Position numbers and translations under genes: made by a program
Part shown: piece by piece, positions 7,901-15,580 of the stretch
Layout: each line of letters opens with the position of its first letter
Numbering within the stretch: the first letter of the stretch is position 1
Notes under the pieces: model-generated
Databases searched by the model: none
Told to the model about the DNA's origin: nothing
The model's input: only the letters and a program-made list of their open reading frames with translations
Source of the DNA: Cyclobacteriaceae bacterium YHN15
Lineage (GTDB): Bacteria; Bacteroidota; Bacteroidia; Cytophagales; Cyclobacteriaceae
Length of the DNA stretch: 64,000 bases
Direction of reading: 5' to 3'
Assembly: GCA_003797895.1 (NCBI GenBank)
Contig: RKQB01000005.1
Span: 124,001 to 188,000, forward strand

Positions 7901-8650
7901 ATTCGGACACTGGTCTTTGTCATCAGTTACTCCATCTCCATCACTGTCTATTTGGGAAAGAGAGCAACCAAATTCATCTACCTCTTCTCCTGCAGGTGTA
8001 TCAGGGCACTTGTCTTCACTGTCAGGTACACCATCCCCATCACTATCAGGGCATCCATTTTTATCAACTGTTAATCCTGGAGGGGTATTGGGACAAAAGT
8101 CCAAATAGTTTGGCACCCCATCCCCGTCACTGTCCTGTGTCGCCGCGCGACAAACATCCTCATCATAAAAAGGACTATTGACGTCGCAAACGGGAATGGG
8201 GGCCTCTCTTCTAAAAGTTGCCAACTCCTCTTCATTTGGAGCGTTTCTATTTATAGATAAAAAATAAAAGTTACTTTTCCCTTCTTGGGTTCTTAATTCA
8301 ACAGAAATTTGATTAGACCCAGGATTTAAATAAATACTCTTACTTTGAACTCCATTTTTTACCTCTTCTCCGTCAATGAATATCATTGATCCGGACTCGG
8401 AGGCAAAAGGTGTCAATTTTACTGATAAGGTATAGAAGCTGAGTTCCACCCGATATCTTTCAATATCCGGGTGGAATCTCGGCTCTAACCTACCTTCATT
8501 TATTTGAAGGTTACTCAGCTTCAAGGGGTCGTTCCACGATAAAAAAGTATTTTCCTCCAAGTTAAAAGAATAACCCTTCAGGCTGAGCAGTATTAAAATG
8601 AATAGTAAGAACACGGAGTTCTTCACATTCATAAGTGAATTTGTTTTCAT
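4919..8650 (-). CDS. Giant secreted protein with 24 thrombospondin type 3 repeats and type IX sorting domain
   Basis: This 1243-residue protein has, in order, a signal peptide (about 1-28), a cadherin-like beta-sandwich domain (about 40-135), 24 thrombospondin type 3 repeats of about 33 residues (about 173-965), an Ig-like region (about 970-1070), a further beta domain, and a gliding-motility-type C-terminal domain (PNTFTPDGDGINDNW near 1163, then about 80 residues). The repeats read DxDxDGVxDxxDxCPxTPxGxxVDxxGC and are expected to bind calcium through their Asp side chains, with two cysteines per unit. Such proteins are exported by the type IX system and act as cell-surface adhesins or stalks. 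The PorP/SprF gene follows after 4 bases. The repeat block is almost identical at the DNA level in its middle, which suggests recent expansion. Confidence 0.92.
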   Translation of the reverse strand: MKTNSLMNVKNSVFLLFILILLSLKGYSFNLEENTFLSWNDPLKLSNLQINEGRLEPRFHPDIERYRVELSFYTLSVKLTPFASESGSMIFIDGEEVKNGVQSKSIYLNPGSNQISVELRTQEGKSNFYFLSINRNAPNEEELATFRREAPIPVCDVNSPFYDEDVCRAATQDSDGDGVPNYLDFCPNTPPGLTVDKNGCPDSDGDGVPDSEDKCPDTPAGEEVDEFGCSLSQIDSDGDGVTDDKDQCPNTPAGESVDENGCSPSQKDSDGDGVTDDKDQCPDTPEGEEVDENGCAPSQKDSDGDGVTDDKDQCPDTPEGEEVDENGCSVNQIDTDGDGVPDQLDQCPDTPEGEEVDENGCAPSQKDSDGDGVTDDKDQCPDTPEGEEVDENGCSVNQIDTDGDGVPDQLDQCPDTPEGEEVDENGCAPSQKDSDGDGVTDDKDQCPDTPEGEEVDENGCSVNQIDTDGDGVPDQLDQCPDTPEGEEVDENGCAPSQKDSDGDGVTDDKDQCPDTPEGEEVDENGCSVNQIDTDGDGVPDQLDQCPDTPEGEEVDENGCAPSQKDSDGDGVIDDNDQCPDTPEGEEVDENGCSVNQIDTDGDGVPDHLDQCPETPEGEEVDENGCAPSQKDSDNDGVTDDLDQCPDTPEGADVDENGCTEEQKIDTDQDGVPDYLDQCPDTPEGEEVDENGCAPSQKDSDNDGVTDDLDQCPDTPEGEEVDENGCAPSQKDSDNDGVTDDLDQCPDTPEGADVDENGCTEEQKIDTDQDGVPDYLDQCPDTPEGEEVDENGCAPSQKDSDNDGVTDDLDQCPDTPEGEEIDENGCALSEKDSDNDGVTDDLDQCPDTPDGEEVDEFGCAVSQIDSDNDGVPDVIDQCPDTPEGEEVDENGCAPSQKDTDGDGVTDDLDLCPETPEGEEVDEDGCALSQKDTDNDGVTDDKDLCPNTPEGEEVDEYGCSVNEIEPTIVVDFIDQDMIEVPWGTPFDATGLPTVITVITENGDEFQFPIIWNQEGYDPYQSGPYQVTGTIQLPNSWEWIEGFDRVPTIIILVLPKDPPLDLLLSNDFFNQNNVNTPILIGDFTVIDPTDDVHILELEAGVADNDLFTIIDGQLYWNNSNLSPGRNEFTIIVTVIDRAGNIFQKEFLITRRLEELLNEMVIPNTFTPDGDGINDNWGVPILELYNSIRIHVYERGGLRVFYTEDPNQRWNGTYLGKTLPVDTYYYLIEVDDSKETRKGILNLLRKN
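6959..7750 (-). repeat. Four near-identical 198-base tandem repeats inside the TSP3 gene
   Basis: Repeats 5 to 12 of the thrombospondin type 3 array form four copies of a two-unit, 66-residue block, one ending SVNQI and the next APSQK. The marker PDQLDQ recurs at about 7023, 7221, 7419 and 7617, exactly 198 bases apart, and the copies differ at only scattered bases (for example cacgcc against cacccc near 7236). The other repeats are clearly diverged, so this block probably expanded recently by unequal recombination or slippage. Confidence 0.9.
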
Positions 8651-9146
8651 TTTTTAAGGATCTAATGTTAAACCGTTTTACTGATTGCAGTTTGTAGCTG
8701 CGGTAAAAATCATAAAAAAAATTGAATTACAAAAAATTATTTTCTGTTGAAATATACCATAACAAAATATTCTTCCATGTCTGTAATTTTTTTGGATATG
8801 AAATACAAAATATTCTGTGTACAAATTTTTCCCTAAAAGTGATTTTTTTTACGACATATAGGAAATTTTGACCTGAGATGATTGAACCCGCTGTTTTACA
8901 TCTCAATAAATTTGGACTTTTGAATTGTCCTTTCAAAGTAGAATCAAAGGTAGACACTCATTTATTATAATGATTTTTGAAAAATTCAATAGATAAAATC
9001 CCAAATTATATTTGTAAATATAATAAACCTTCTGTTAGAATCTACCATTAAACAGAGATGTGCCATTCTTTGTGAATACGCTTTATCATTTTTGGCACAT
9101 TAATTGGTAAATGCTTTTTCCCCATATCACTTTAATTTTATTTAAT
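8651..9146. other. Divergent intergenic region upstream of the TSP3 operon and a lipoprotein gene
   Basis: These 496 AT-rich bases hold no convincing gene. An open frame at 8727-8957 on the minus strand has no recognisable features and I leave it out. Visible elements are a hairpin at 8676-8708 in the leader of the TSP3 gene (TTTTAC/GTAAAA around GCAG/CTGC), a TATATTTG box at 9007-9014 without a good upstream partner, and an 8-base perfect inverted repeat (ATGTGCCA at 9058-9065, TGGCACAT at 9093-9100) just before the lipoprotein gene. Confidence 0.5.
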
Positions 9147-9929
9147 ATGTTCAGGAAAAGATTTGGAATTTACAGCCTCATGGTTTTCGTATTGTTGGGC
9201 AGCTGTATTTCTGACACGGATGATGACGACATTGATCAAGGTTCGATTGATAGCAATGTGGTGTTTTTGCTGATTGATGAAGATAGTATTGATAATGGTA
9301 ATGAACCCTATAATTTCACTGAAACTGATGTCAATGATCAATTGGCAACTATTGGCCTTAGAGACCAACTGAGGTATTTTAGAGAAAACGAAGGAAAAAC
9401 AATAGATTTATTCACCGGTCAAGTTGGGGACGAAGGCTGGTTTGCTATAAAGACTATTCCTAATACCTGGATAAATGCAGGACCGACCAACAACGGTACG
9501 CAAAATTATATTGCTCCAGGACCTGGATTAGGCGCACCAAATATAGATGATGACAGAGAGGTTTTGTTGGATGAAATACCGAATGTAACACCCTTAAGGG
9601 CAACAGGTTTAAAAATGTTAGAAGGGGCTACCGTTTTGGCCGTTGTATATGATAGTGATATAAACATCAATTATTCCCCACTTGAAGGGAACCTAATGGG
9701 GGAAAATTTAGGAATGGTGGCATTTCAAGTTTTAGGAGTAAGGGAAAGAACCGATGGAAGTTCTTCTTCTTTGCCGAAAGTATCCATAAAAATCCTAAAC
9801 GTTAATGATGTAAAACAACTTGACTTAATGTTGTTCTCTAATGCTCCTGTGCCAATTTCTTCTTCAGAACCATTTGACATCAAACCGTCAGCATCAGTAG
9901 ATAAGCCAACATTAATTAGGGCGAATTGA
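9147..9929 (+). CDS. Lipoprotein of unknown function
   Basis: I start this 260-residue protein at 9147 (MFRKRFGIYSLM) rather than at the in-frame ATG 36 bases earlier, because the signal segment then ends in LLGSC at a normal length. The cysteine is followed by ISDTDDDDID, an acidic linker common in Bacteroidota surface lipoproteins. The remainder has no motif I recognise; it contains strand-like stretches (VAFQVLGVRER, KVSIKILNVNDV) and a Pro/Gly-rich patch (APGPGLGAP) near the middle. It is probably attached to the outer membrane. It stands alone between a divergent operon and a convergent one, with a strong terminator behind it. Confidence 0.75.
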   Translation: MFRKRFGIYSLMVFVLLGSCISDTDDDDIDQGSIDSNVVFLLIDEDSIDNGNEPYNFTETDVNDQLATIGLRDQLRYFRENEGKTIDLFTGQVGDEGWFAIKTIPNTWINAGPTNNGTQNYIAPGPGLGAPNIDDDREVLLDEIPNVTPLRATGLKMLEGATVLAVVYDSDININYSPLEGNLMGENLGMVAFQVLGVRERTDGSSSSLPKVSIKILNVNDVKQLDLMLFSNAPVPISSSEPFDIKPSASVDKPTLIRAN

Positions 9930-9931
9930 TT

Positions 9932-9961
9932 AAAAAGACAGCTAAACCAAGCTGTCTTTTT
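9932..9961. terminator. Bidirectional intrinsic terminator
   Basis: AAAAGACAGCT and AGCTGTCTTTT form an 11-base perfect stem around a short loop, with a run of A before and T after. It sits between the convergent lipoprotein and oxidoreductase genes, so it can serve both strands. Confidence 0.85.
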
Positions 9962-9995
9962 ATTGAATTTTTTTAGGTTTGATCGATTTAGATTT

Positions 9996-11069
9996 TTATA
10001 AATTGACCATTTTGCCTGTTTTAACAGATTCGTCGCAAGCAAATGCTATTTTTAGGCTGTTCAGAGCATCATCCAAATGATCGGTTAAATCTTTATCTTC
10101 CATAATTGCATTTAAAAAATAGCGTTGTTCTCTGTTGCACAACTCCTGGTGATTGGGTTCATCGGCCATATCTATCCAAAGATCCTGCTTTTTAAAATGA
10201 TTCTTTTCATCCAATTCTGCAAAATGGACTTTAAGGCTTTCTGTTTTCGTATGTGAATCCACATCGTCGGATTTTCCAGCGGCACCTGCAGTTTTTGCCA
10301 CTATCGAAACTGCACCTTTTGGGCCAAATACATCCTTGATAAAAAAAGCGTTATCTGAAACCATTGGACCCCATCCGGCTTCATACCATCCAACAGAACC
10401 ATCCTCAAACCGTATCTGTAACTGTCCATAATTATAGTTGTCTTCCGAAATTTCATTTGTCAACCTGGCACCAATGGCTGAAACAGAAATCGGTTTGGAA
10501 CGTGTCATTTGACACATTACATCTATGTAATGTACTCCACAGTCAACAATCGGGCTAAGGGTTTTCATTAAGTTCTTGTGAACATCCCACATAAACCCAT
10601 GGCTTTGCTGGTTTAGGTTCATCCTCATTACCAATGGTTTTCCCAGTTTTTGGGCTTCTTCAATGAAGCGCTCCCATGAGGGGTGGTGTCTTAAAATGTA
10701 GCCCACCACCACTTTTTTACCAGATGTTTCAGCAGCGGCAATTATTTTTTCAGAGCCTTTTACAGTATCAGCCAATGGCTTTTCAATAAAAATATGACAC
10801 CCGGCTTCCAGCGATTTTAAAGCGATTTCTTCATGGGTGTCCGGGTAGGTTGAAATACATACAGCATCAGGCATGGTTTCTTCAAGTGCCCTTTCGTAAT
10901 CATCAAACAAAGGGTAATTAGCACCTAACCTTTCATTCAGATTCTTTTTGCTTTCACCTCTGGCTACGAGACCACAGATTGAAAATTCCGGCATATTATG
11001 GTATGCGGTAGCATGGGATGCCCCCATATTTCCACATCCGATTACAAGTATTTTTATGGGAGAATTCAT
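9996..11069 (-). CDS. Gfo/Idh/MocA-family NAD(P)-dependent oxidoreductase
   Basis: This 357-residue cytoplasmic protein has a Rossmann N-terminus with VIGCGNMGASHA at residues 9-20 and the family motif EKPLAD near residue 95, where the lysine sits at the active site. The C-terminal half is the usual alpha/beta substrate-binding domain. Family members oxidise or reduce sugars, inositols and similar polyols with NAD(P). There is no carbohydrate-transport or hydrolase neighbour to suggest a substrate, and the gene seems to be transcribed alone. Family assignment is strong; the substrate is unknown. Confidence 0.88.
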   Translation of the reverse strand: MNSPIKILVIGCGNMGASHATAYHNMPEFSICGLVARGESKKNLNERLGANYPLFDDYERALEETMPDAVCISTYPDTHEEIALKSLEAGCHIFIEKPLADTVKGSEKIIAAAETSGKKVVVGYILRHHPSWERFIEEAQKLGKPLVMRMNLNQQSHGFMWDVHKNLMKTLSPIVDCGVHYIDVMCQMTRSKPISVSAIGARLTNEISEDNYNYGQLQIRFEDGSVGWYEAGWGPMVSDNAFFIKDVFGPKGAVSIVAKTAGAAGKSDDVDSHTKTESLKVHFAELDEKNHFKKQDLWIDMADEPNHQELCNREQRYFLNAIMEDKDLTDHLDDALNSLKIAFACDESVKTGKMVNL

Positions 11070-11159
11070 GGTAGACTATTTTTATTTAACAATGATAAAA
11101 TTTCCAATTTGAATGAAATGCAAAATCAACTTCTAAGTAAATCAGGAAAACATGAAGGA

Positions 11160-11735
11160 TTATTTGTCATATAATTTCCCGATTTCCTCGGGAGTTTGAT
11201 AAATGATGGAAACTTTCAAAGAAATGGGTGAGAGTGGTTCATCTATTTCATCCCTGTTTACCATAACAATGGCATCCACTACATCCATACCTTTGATTAC
11301 CTGTCCAAAAACAGTATAATCCCCATCTAATCTATGTAATCCATTTTTATTTTGCACAATATAAAATTGACATCTTGCAGAAAGTTTTTGAGGGTTGCCA
11401 TCCCTTCCGGCCCCCACAGATCCATAAACATGTGTAAGTTTGGTGTCAAACTCTGGCCTTAAAAGGTATTTTGGATCGTTAAAACCCTCCTCGGTATCTG
11501 GGCATCCCCCCTGAGCAACAAAATCAGGTATTACGCGGTTGAATGTTAAGGAATCCCAATATCCTGCTTCTGCCAGTTCTATAAAACTAGCCCTATGAAT
11601 GGGTGTTTCACTGTGCAAGGAAATATAAATATTTCCTAATGGAGTCTCTATAAGCCCTATAGGAACTTTTGCCTGGGCAAATAATGAAAAAGTAGTTGAA
11701 AAAAATAGAATGATAACACATAAATTAAATTTCAT
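11160..11735 (-). CDS. Cyclophilin-type peptidyl-prolyl cis-trans isomerase, exported
   Basis: I place the start at 11735, preceded by GGAGGT, which gives a 191-residue protein with a clean signal peptide (MKFNLCVIILFFSTTFSLFAQ). An in-frame ATG 39 bases earlier would only lengthen the N-terminus. The mature part is a cyclophilin: ETPLGNIYISL, the FNRVIPDFVAQGG core (family usually FHRVI), FYIVQNKN and FGQVIKGMDVV. Such enzymes isomerise proline peptide bonds and help fold exported proteins. His of the usual FHRVI motif is replaced by Asn, but the catalytic Arg is kept. It is followed downstream by the Gfo/Idh gene after a 90-base gap. Confidence 0.88.
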   Translation of the reverse strand: MKFNLCVIILFFSTTFSLFAQAKVPIGLIETPLGNIYISLHSETPIHRASFIELAEAGYWDSLTFNRVIPDFVAQGGCPDTEEGFNDPKYLLRPEFDTKLTHVYGSVGAGRDGNPQKLSARCQFYIVQNKNGLHRLDGDYTVFGQVIKGMDVVDAIVMVNRDEIDEPLSPISLKVSIIYQTPEEIGKLYDK

Positions 11736-11804
11736 TTTGACCTCCATTTCAATAAATATATAAAAACCTGACAAATTATTCCATCAGGTTATTATATATA
11801 CACA

Positions 11805-12944
11805 TTAAAGGGCTTCCAGAATCCTTTTTTGATTGATAACCGGATTGGCATACATGGAAAGATAGCTTTTTACGGCAACCGGATTTTTTTGGTCGACACC
11901 TTTTCTGAACCTTGCTTCAAACAAGGCTTTTTGTTCAGGTGTGTATTCATTGGAATATTGATTGGAGCCCATAAGTAAATCACAAGCAATATATTTGGTA
12001 GGCCATAATTTGTAGCCTAATATGATCTGATCATCTATAAGGTCAGCTAGAGCCTGTAATTGTTTGACATTTCCGGAGATGGTCTTTTTTATGACATCAA
12101 TTTTATCAGTCAATACATCCCCAGCATGTATGTGAATTCGCTTTTTTTGACCAATTATGCCACTTAAAAGTGTAGTGAAATCCTCATTTTCTCCTTTTAT
12201 ATAAGTTTCTTGCCTAGCAATGGCCATCAATTCAGGCATCTTCAGTACATCTGTTGGATCATATTCATAAGAAATACTTACAGGGACTACATTTAGCCTT
12301 TTAAAATAATCCAAGAAATGTTCGTGTTCATCTGCTGCCATTGAGATCATTTTCAGGACACCTTTGTGGGTTAAATCGTTACCGTCTTTCGTTCTCCCTT
12401 CCCTTTGGGCTATCCAGACTGAACGGTTTTCCCTTAATAAAGAATGTCTGATATAGGAAGAAACTACCTTTGAACTTTCCAGCAATTCCCTTGCAGGTAA
12501 TCCTCTTTTGATAATAAAGTTTCTCGTTAACCTGGAAAGATGTTTTAAAAATGGTTTTTTGACCAAATTATCTCCGATGGCTGAAGTGGTCATAAACAAA
12601 CCTTTTTCATATAGACAGGCATTCAATAAAGAGGTATCCAAAATTATATCCCTGTGATTGGATATAAATAAATAGGAGGTGTTTTTTTCAAGTTTTTCAA
12701 AACCCGAAGTGCTCAATCCCTCAGAACTTTTTTCCAACACCTTATTTACTCCAGGGTAAATAAAATTGATCTGGAAATCCCTTATGGAATGGCAATGAAG
12801 CATAAGGTCTTTCCAATAGGCATCAGACCAATCCGGAAAAGTAAAATTCATCATTGCTTTTAGCATGGGATGATCTATGATCTGACGGATGGCTTGGTTT
12901 ACTTCTGTATCGTAATAAGGTCTTATATCTTCAAAATTTGACAT
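11805..12944 (-). CDS. PlsC-like 1-acyl-glycerol-3-phosphate acyltransferase family protein
   Basis: The start at 12944 (MSNFEDIRPYYD) gives 379 residues; a further 20 residues upstream in frame are Cys-rich and unlike a protein N-terminus. The acyltransferase signature appears as SNHRDIILD near residue 115, FIIKRG near 155 and IAQREGRTKDG near 185, matching blocks I to III of the PlsC group, which transfer acyl chains to glycerol phosphates or related lipids. The spacing in block I is H-x5-D rather than the canonical H-x4-D, though other alignments of the His and Asp are possible. There is no clear transmembrane segment. The lipid substrate is unknown. Confidence 0.75.
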   Translation of the reverse strand: MSNFEDIRPYYDTEVNQAIRQIIDHPMLKAMMNFTFPDWSDAYWKDLMLHCHSIRDFQINFIYPGVNKVLEKSSEGLSTSGFEKLEKNTSYLFISNHRDIILDTSLLNACLYEKGLFMTTSAIGDNLVKKPFLKHLSRLTRNFIIKRGLPARELLESSKVVSSYIRHSLLRENRSVWIAQREGRTKDGNDLTHKGVLKMISMAADEHEHFLDYFKRLNVVPVSISYEYDPTDVLKMPELMAIARQETYIKGENEDFTTLLSGIIGQKKRIHIHAGDVLTDKIDVIKKTISGNVKQLQALADLIDDQIILGYKLWPTKYIACDLLMGSNQYSNEYTPEQKALFEARFRKGVDQKNPVAVKSYLSMYANPVINQKRILEAL

Positions 12945-13345
12945 TTGGGTTAAATTAATGCAATTGCAAAGAAAGTAAAATTTTAAACAATATAGCGGAC
13001 TCAATTTTAAACAGCTTTTTTATTGTATTAAAATATGGCCAATCTTCAATCAAATTTTTTGTATAAACACAGGAGTCTTTAAGAAAAATTAGATTTAATT
13101 GATTGTTTTTTTAAGATACAATTTTCAGAAGAAATGCACATTTGAAGATTTTGGAAAGGTTTTGTTTTTCCCATTGGTCAGAGAAGGGTGAAATTGTCAG
13201 AAACGCAAAGAATTATGTTTTTACTATGCCGGATGAGAACAAAAATCTCAAAGCCAACATTTACAAAAAAAAATTTAATGTAATGAACAGGGTATAACCC
13301 CGTTCACTTTCCGGGTTAAATTATATTGATGAAATTTCCTAAAAA
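12945..13345. other. Gene-free AT-rich region
   Basis: Apart from a small stem at 13284-13304 (GAACAGGG/CCCCGTTC with a five-base loop) I see nothing I can name. No open frame of convincing length is present. The stem lies past the tRNA-Gln terminator on the minus strand and is not directly followed by a T-run. Confidence 0.4.
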
Positions 13346-13376
13346 CAAAAAGGTGCTATAAAAGCACCCTTTTTTT
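13346..13376 (-). terminator. Intrinsic terminator downstream of tRNA-Gln
   Basis: Read on the minus strand, GGTGCT pairs with AGCACC and the pairing is extended by flanking A and T runs, ending in TTTTTGTTTTT. It begins directly after the tRNA. Confidence 0.8.
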
Positions 13377-13377
13377 G

Positions 13378-13450
13378 TTGACCGACTAGGGCTCGAACCT
13401 AGACTCTTCTGAACCAAAATCAGACGTGTTGCCAGTTACACCATCGGTCA
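13378..13450 (-). tRNA. tRNA-Gln (anticodon UUG)
   Basis: The minus strand folds into a full cloverleaf: acceptor stem TGACCGA/TCGGTCA, D stem GTGT/ACAC, anticodon stem TCTGA/TCAGA with loop TTTTGGT, so the anticodon is TTG, and T stem CTAGG/CCTAG around TTCGAGC. The discriminator base is A and no CCA is encoded. A good promoter lies 38 bases upstream and a terminator immediately downstream, so it is a single-gene transcript. Confidence 0.95.
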
Positions 13451-13488
13451 AATTAAAGTTTAATACAACCCTTTCTCGAAAGGTGTCA

Positions 13489-13520
13489 CAAATGTAGGCG
13501 GACTTTCTTTTTTATGCAAA
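13489..13520 (-). promoter_or_regulatory. Bacteroidota-type promoter of tRNA-Gln
   Basis: On the minus strand TTTG (13517-13520) is followed after 20 bases by TACATTTG (13489-13496), matching the TTTG / TAnnTTTG consensus of Bacteroidota primary sigma factors. Transcription would start about 30 bases before the mature tRNA. Confidence 0.7.
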
Positions 13521-13586
13521 TTTGAATTCAAAGAAATTGCTATTTAAAATATAATAAGCTTAACCTCAATCGGAAAAATATAGAAT

Positions 13587-14225
13587 TTAAATCTCTGATA
13601 GCATGAACATAATGGCAATAAAATGAAGTATTGTTCCAGCCAATACAAAAATATGCCAGATTGTATGCGCAAAACGCATTTGTTGCCTAGTATAGAATAT
13701 GGTACCAAGGGTATAGCTTAACCCACCGGAAACGATTAATGCCAAAGTTGTAATGGTCAGATTTTCAACCAATGGCTTTACCAAAAAAACGGCTAGCCAA
13801 CCCATTGTTAGATAGAGGAGGAGGGAGGCCCTTTTAAACCTGTGTGTGTAGAAAATTTTGAATATCAGACCAAAAAGGGTAAGAGACCAGATGATACCAA
13901 AAAATATCCAACCCCATAAGCCACCAACGGCAAGAAGTAAAAAGGGAGTATAAGTGCCAGCAATTAGGAAATAAATTCCAATATGGTCAAATGTTCGTAG
14001 CCAGGACTTGATCTTTTCTTCCTGAAATGCATGATAAAGTGTAGAAAATGTATAAAGTAATAGGATCGAACCACCAAAGAGGCTACAGCTGACAATATGT
14101 ATCGCGGTTCCATTAAGAACTGAAAAAGTAACCAATAATGAAATTGCAATAATACTGAACAAGATACCAAACCCATGGGTAATGCTGTTGGCAAACTCTT
14201 CTTGCAAACTTTGTTTCCTCTGCAT
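13587..14225 (-). CDS. Hemolysin III (PAQR/YqfA-type) family membrane protein
   Basis: This 212-residue protein has about seven hydrophobic segments and the family landmarks SITHGFG near residue 15, STLYHAF near 62, FDHIGIYFLIAGTYTPF near 80-95 and HTIWHIFVLAGTILHF near the C-terminus. The conserved histidines (THG, YHA, DH and WHxxVxxGxxxH) are those proposed to bind a metal in this superfamily. Members are inner-membrane proteins; some affect membrane fluidity, and the hemolysin name is historical. It is transcribed divergently from a small protein gene. Family membership is clear; the function here is unknown. Confidence 0.9.
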   Translation of the reverse strand: MQRKQSLQEEFANSITHGFGILFSIIAISLLVTFSVLNGTAIHIVSCSLFGGSILLLYTFSTLYHAFQEEKIKSWLRTFDHIGIYFLIAGTYTPFLLLAVGGLWGWIFFGIIWSLTLFGLIFKIFYTHRFKRASLLLYLTMGWLAVFLVKPLVENLTITTLALIVSGGLSYTLGTIFYTRQQMRFAHTIWHIFVLAGTILHFIAIMFMLSEI

Positions 14226-14421
14226 ATGAAATACTCCATTAAACTTTAAATATAAGTACTATTTAAAGATTTTTTTTCCTTTAAATCAGCTTGCGAAATC
14301 GATTGTGTATTAATTTATGGTTATTAAAGTGCTGATTTCATTGTAATTATGGGATTTTATACCTTGTTTTGCGACATATTTTATAAAAGGATTCATTCGT
14401 AAACCAAAAATTAATACTATC

Positions 14422-14667
14422 ATGTCAGTGAAAATTTCTGAAAAAACCATTGTTTCGGCTTTGGAAAAACTTGAAAAATTAAAATTGGATGATGAGCTTC
14501 ATGCGGAGCTTTCATGGTGCTGGAACAGTTATTTAGCAGACAGTAATCCTGTGGGTGTAATTGAAAAAAGCAAAAAAGCATTGGATTTATTCAAGGCAAA
14601 AAGAGAAGAAAACAGCAAAGCTGTGGCCAAGAAATTAATAGATGATTTGGAGAAAATCGTAAAATAA
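14422..14667 (+). CDS. Small uncharacterised helical protein
   Basis: This 81-residue protein is rich in Lys, Glu and Leu and should be almost entirely helical. It has no signal peptide or membrane segment and I recognise no family. A central patch, HAELSWCWNSYLADSNPVG, is the only non-repetitive part and is the likely conserved core. The ATG follows a spaced AT-rich leader and the gene is closed by a strong terminator, so it looks like a real single-gene unit. It might be a small regulatory or structural cytoplasmic protein; nothing in the context says which. Confidence 0.7.
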   Translation: MSVKISEKTIVSALEKLEKLKLDDELHAELSWCWNSYLADSNPVGVIEKSKKALDLFKAKREENSKAVAKKLIDDLEKIVK

Positions 14668-14700
14668 TCTAAGTATTAACTTTTGATTTCCATATCAGAG

Positions 14701-14730
14701 AAAGACTACCTGTAGAAAGGTAGTCTTTTT
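14701..14730 (+). terminator. Intrinsic terminator after the 81-residue protein gene
   Basis: AAAGACTACCT and AGGTAGTCTTT form an 11-base perfect stem with a six-base loop, followed by TTATTTTT. Confidence 0.85.
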
Positions 14731-14787
14731 ATTTTTAATTAATTCCAGGCCATATTCAAATTTTCAAATCGCCGTTGAATTGAGTAA

Positions 14788-14820
14788 TAAAAAAAACCAT
14801 CCCTAAAGTATAGGAATGGT
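14788..14820 (-). terminator. Intrinsic terminator of the rpsF-rpsR-rplI operon
   Basis: On the minus strand ACCATTCC pairs with GGGATGGT (one G-T pair) and is followed by a run of eight T. It lies 22 bases past the rplI stop. Confidence 0.85.
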
Positions 14821-14842
14821 CTTATGAAAATGCTGATGGTGA

Positions 14843-15286
14843 TTACTCTCCTACCACAACAAACTTCACATTACTTTTCACCTCTCTGTGAAGATCAACT
14901 TCAGCTTCAAATTCACCGGCACCTTGTACAGGTACGTTGATGGAAATTTTCTTTCTATCAATATTTATACCTTTCTCGCTTAAGGCATCAGATATCTGCA
15001 AGGTTGTTACTTTTCCGAATATTTTTCCGGATTCGCCGATTTTAGCTTTGATCTCTAAAGTAAGATTGGCCAATTTACCTGCCAATTCTTCAGCCTCGGT
15101 TTTTATTTTTTCTGCTTTGTGGGCAGCTTGCTTTATATTTTCAGCTAATATTTTTTTATTGGATTCAGTTGCCAAAACTGCATATCCCTGTGGGATAAGG
15201 TAGTTCCTTCCATAACCAGGCTTCACTTCCACCTTGTCATTTTTGTAACCAAGTCCTTTTATGTCTGTTTTAAGAATAATTTCCAT
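14843..15286 (-). CDS. rplI: 50S ribosomal protein L9
   Basis: This 147-residue protein starts MEIILKTDIKGLGYKNDKV and continues with KPGYGRNYLIPQGYAVLAT, the N-terminal L9 signature that contacts 23S rRNA. A long central helix (about residues 45-75, rich in Lys, Ala and Glu) leads to the C-terminal domain with GKIFGKVTTLQI. Length and layout are normal for the family. It is the last gene of an operon with rpsF and rpsR, the standard bacterial order, and is followed by a terminator. Confidence 0.98.
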   Translation of the reverse strand: MEIILKTDIKGLGYKNDKVEVKPGYGRNYLIPQGYAVLATESNKKILAENIKQAAHKAEKIKTEAEELAGKLANLTLEIKAKIGESGKIFGKVTTLQISDALSEKGINIDRKKISINVPVQGAGEFEAEVDLHREVKSNVKFVVVGE

Positions 15287-15328
15287 TTTCGTACAATTTT
15301 AAATATGAATGAATCGAACAAGAACGGA

Positions 15329-15580
15329 TTATTTCAAACCGTCAGTCACGAAAGGCAATAAAGCCAAGTGTCTTGCCTTTTTGATGGCATTTGCCACTTT
15401 TCTTTGATATTTCGCAGAGTTACCTGTCAATCTTCTTGGAAGAATCTTTCCCTGCTCATTCACAAACTTCAATAGGAAGTTAGGATCCTTATAGTCAATA
15501 TACTTGATACCATGCTTCTTGAAGCGGCAGTATTTTTTTCTATTCTCTACTCTGTTTATTGGTTCGTTTTTAAGTGTCAT
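15329..15580 (-). CDS. rpsR: 30S ribosomal protein S18
   Basis: This 83-residue protein carries the S18 core: [35 protein letters not shown] and [20 protein letters not shown]. It binds 16S rRNA on the platform of the small subunit together with S6. The ATG overlaps the rpsF stop by one base (TAATG), so the two are translationally coupled, which suits proteins that form a heterodimer. A 42-base gap separates it from rplI. Confidence 0.98.
   Translation of the reverse strand: MTLKNEPINRVENRKKYCRFKKHGIKYIDYKDPNFLLKFVNEQGKILPRRLTGNSAKYQRKVANAIKKARHLALLPFVTDGLK

Noticed and set aside
8727..8957. 76-codon minus-strand open frame in the 8651-9146 gap
   Set aside because: No domain, no plausible start context and it lies in very AT-rich leader sequence.
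13284..13304. Stem GAACAGGG/CCCCGTTC as a small RNA
   Set aside because: No promoter box with good spacing and no adjacent T-tract, so it stays as a note under the intergenic region.
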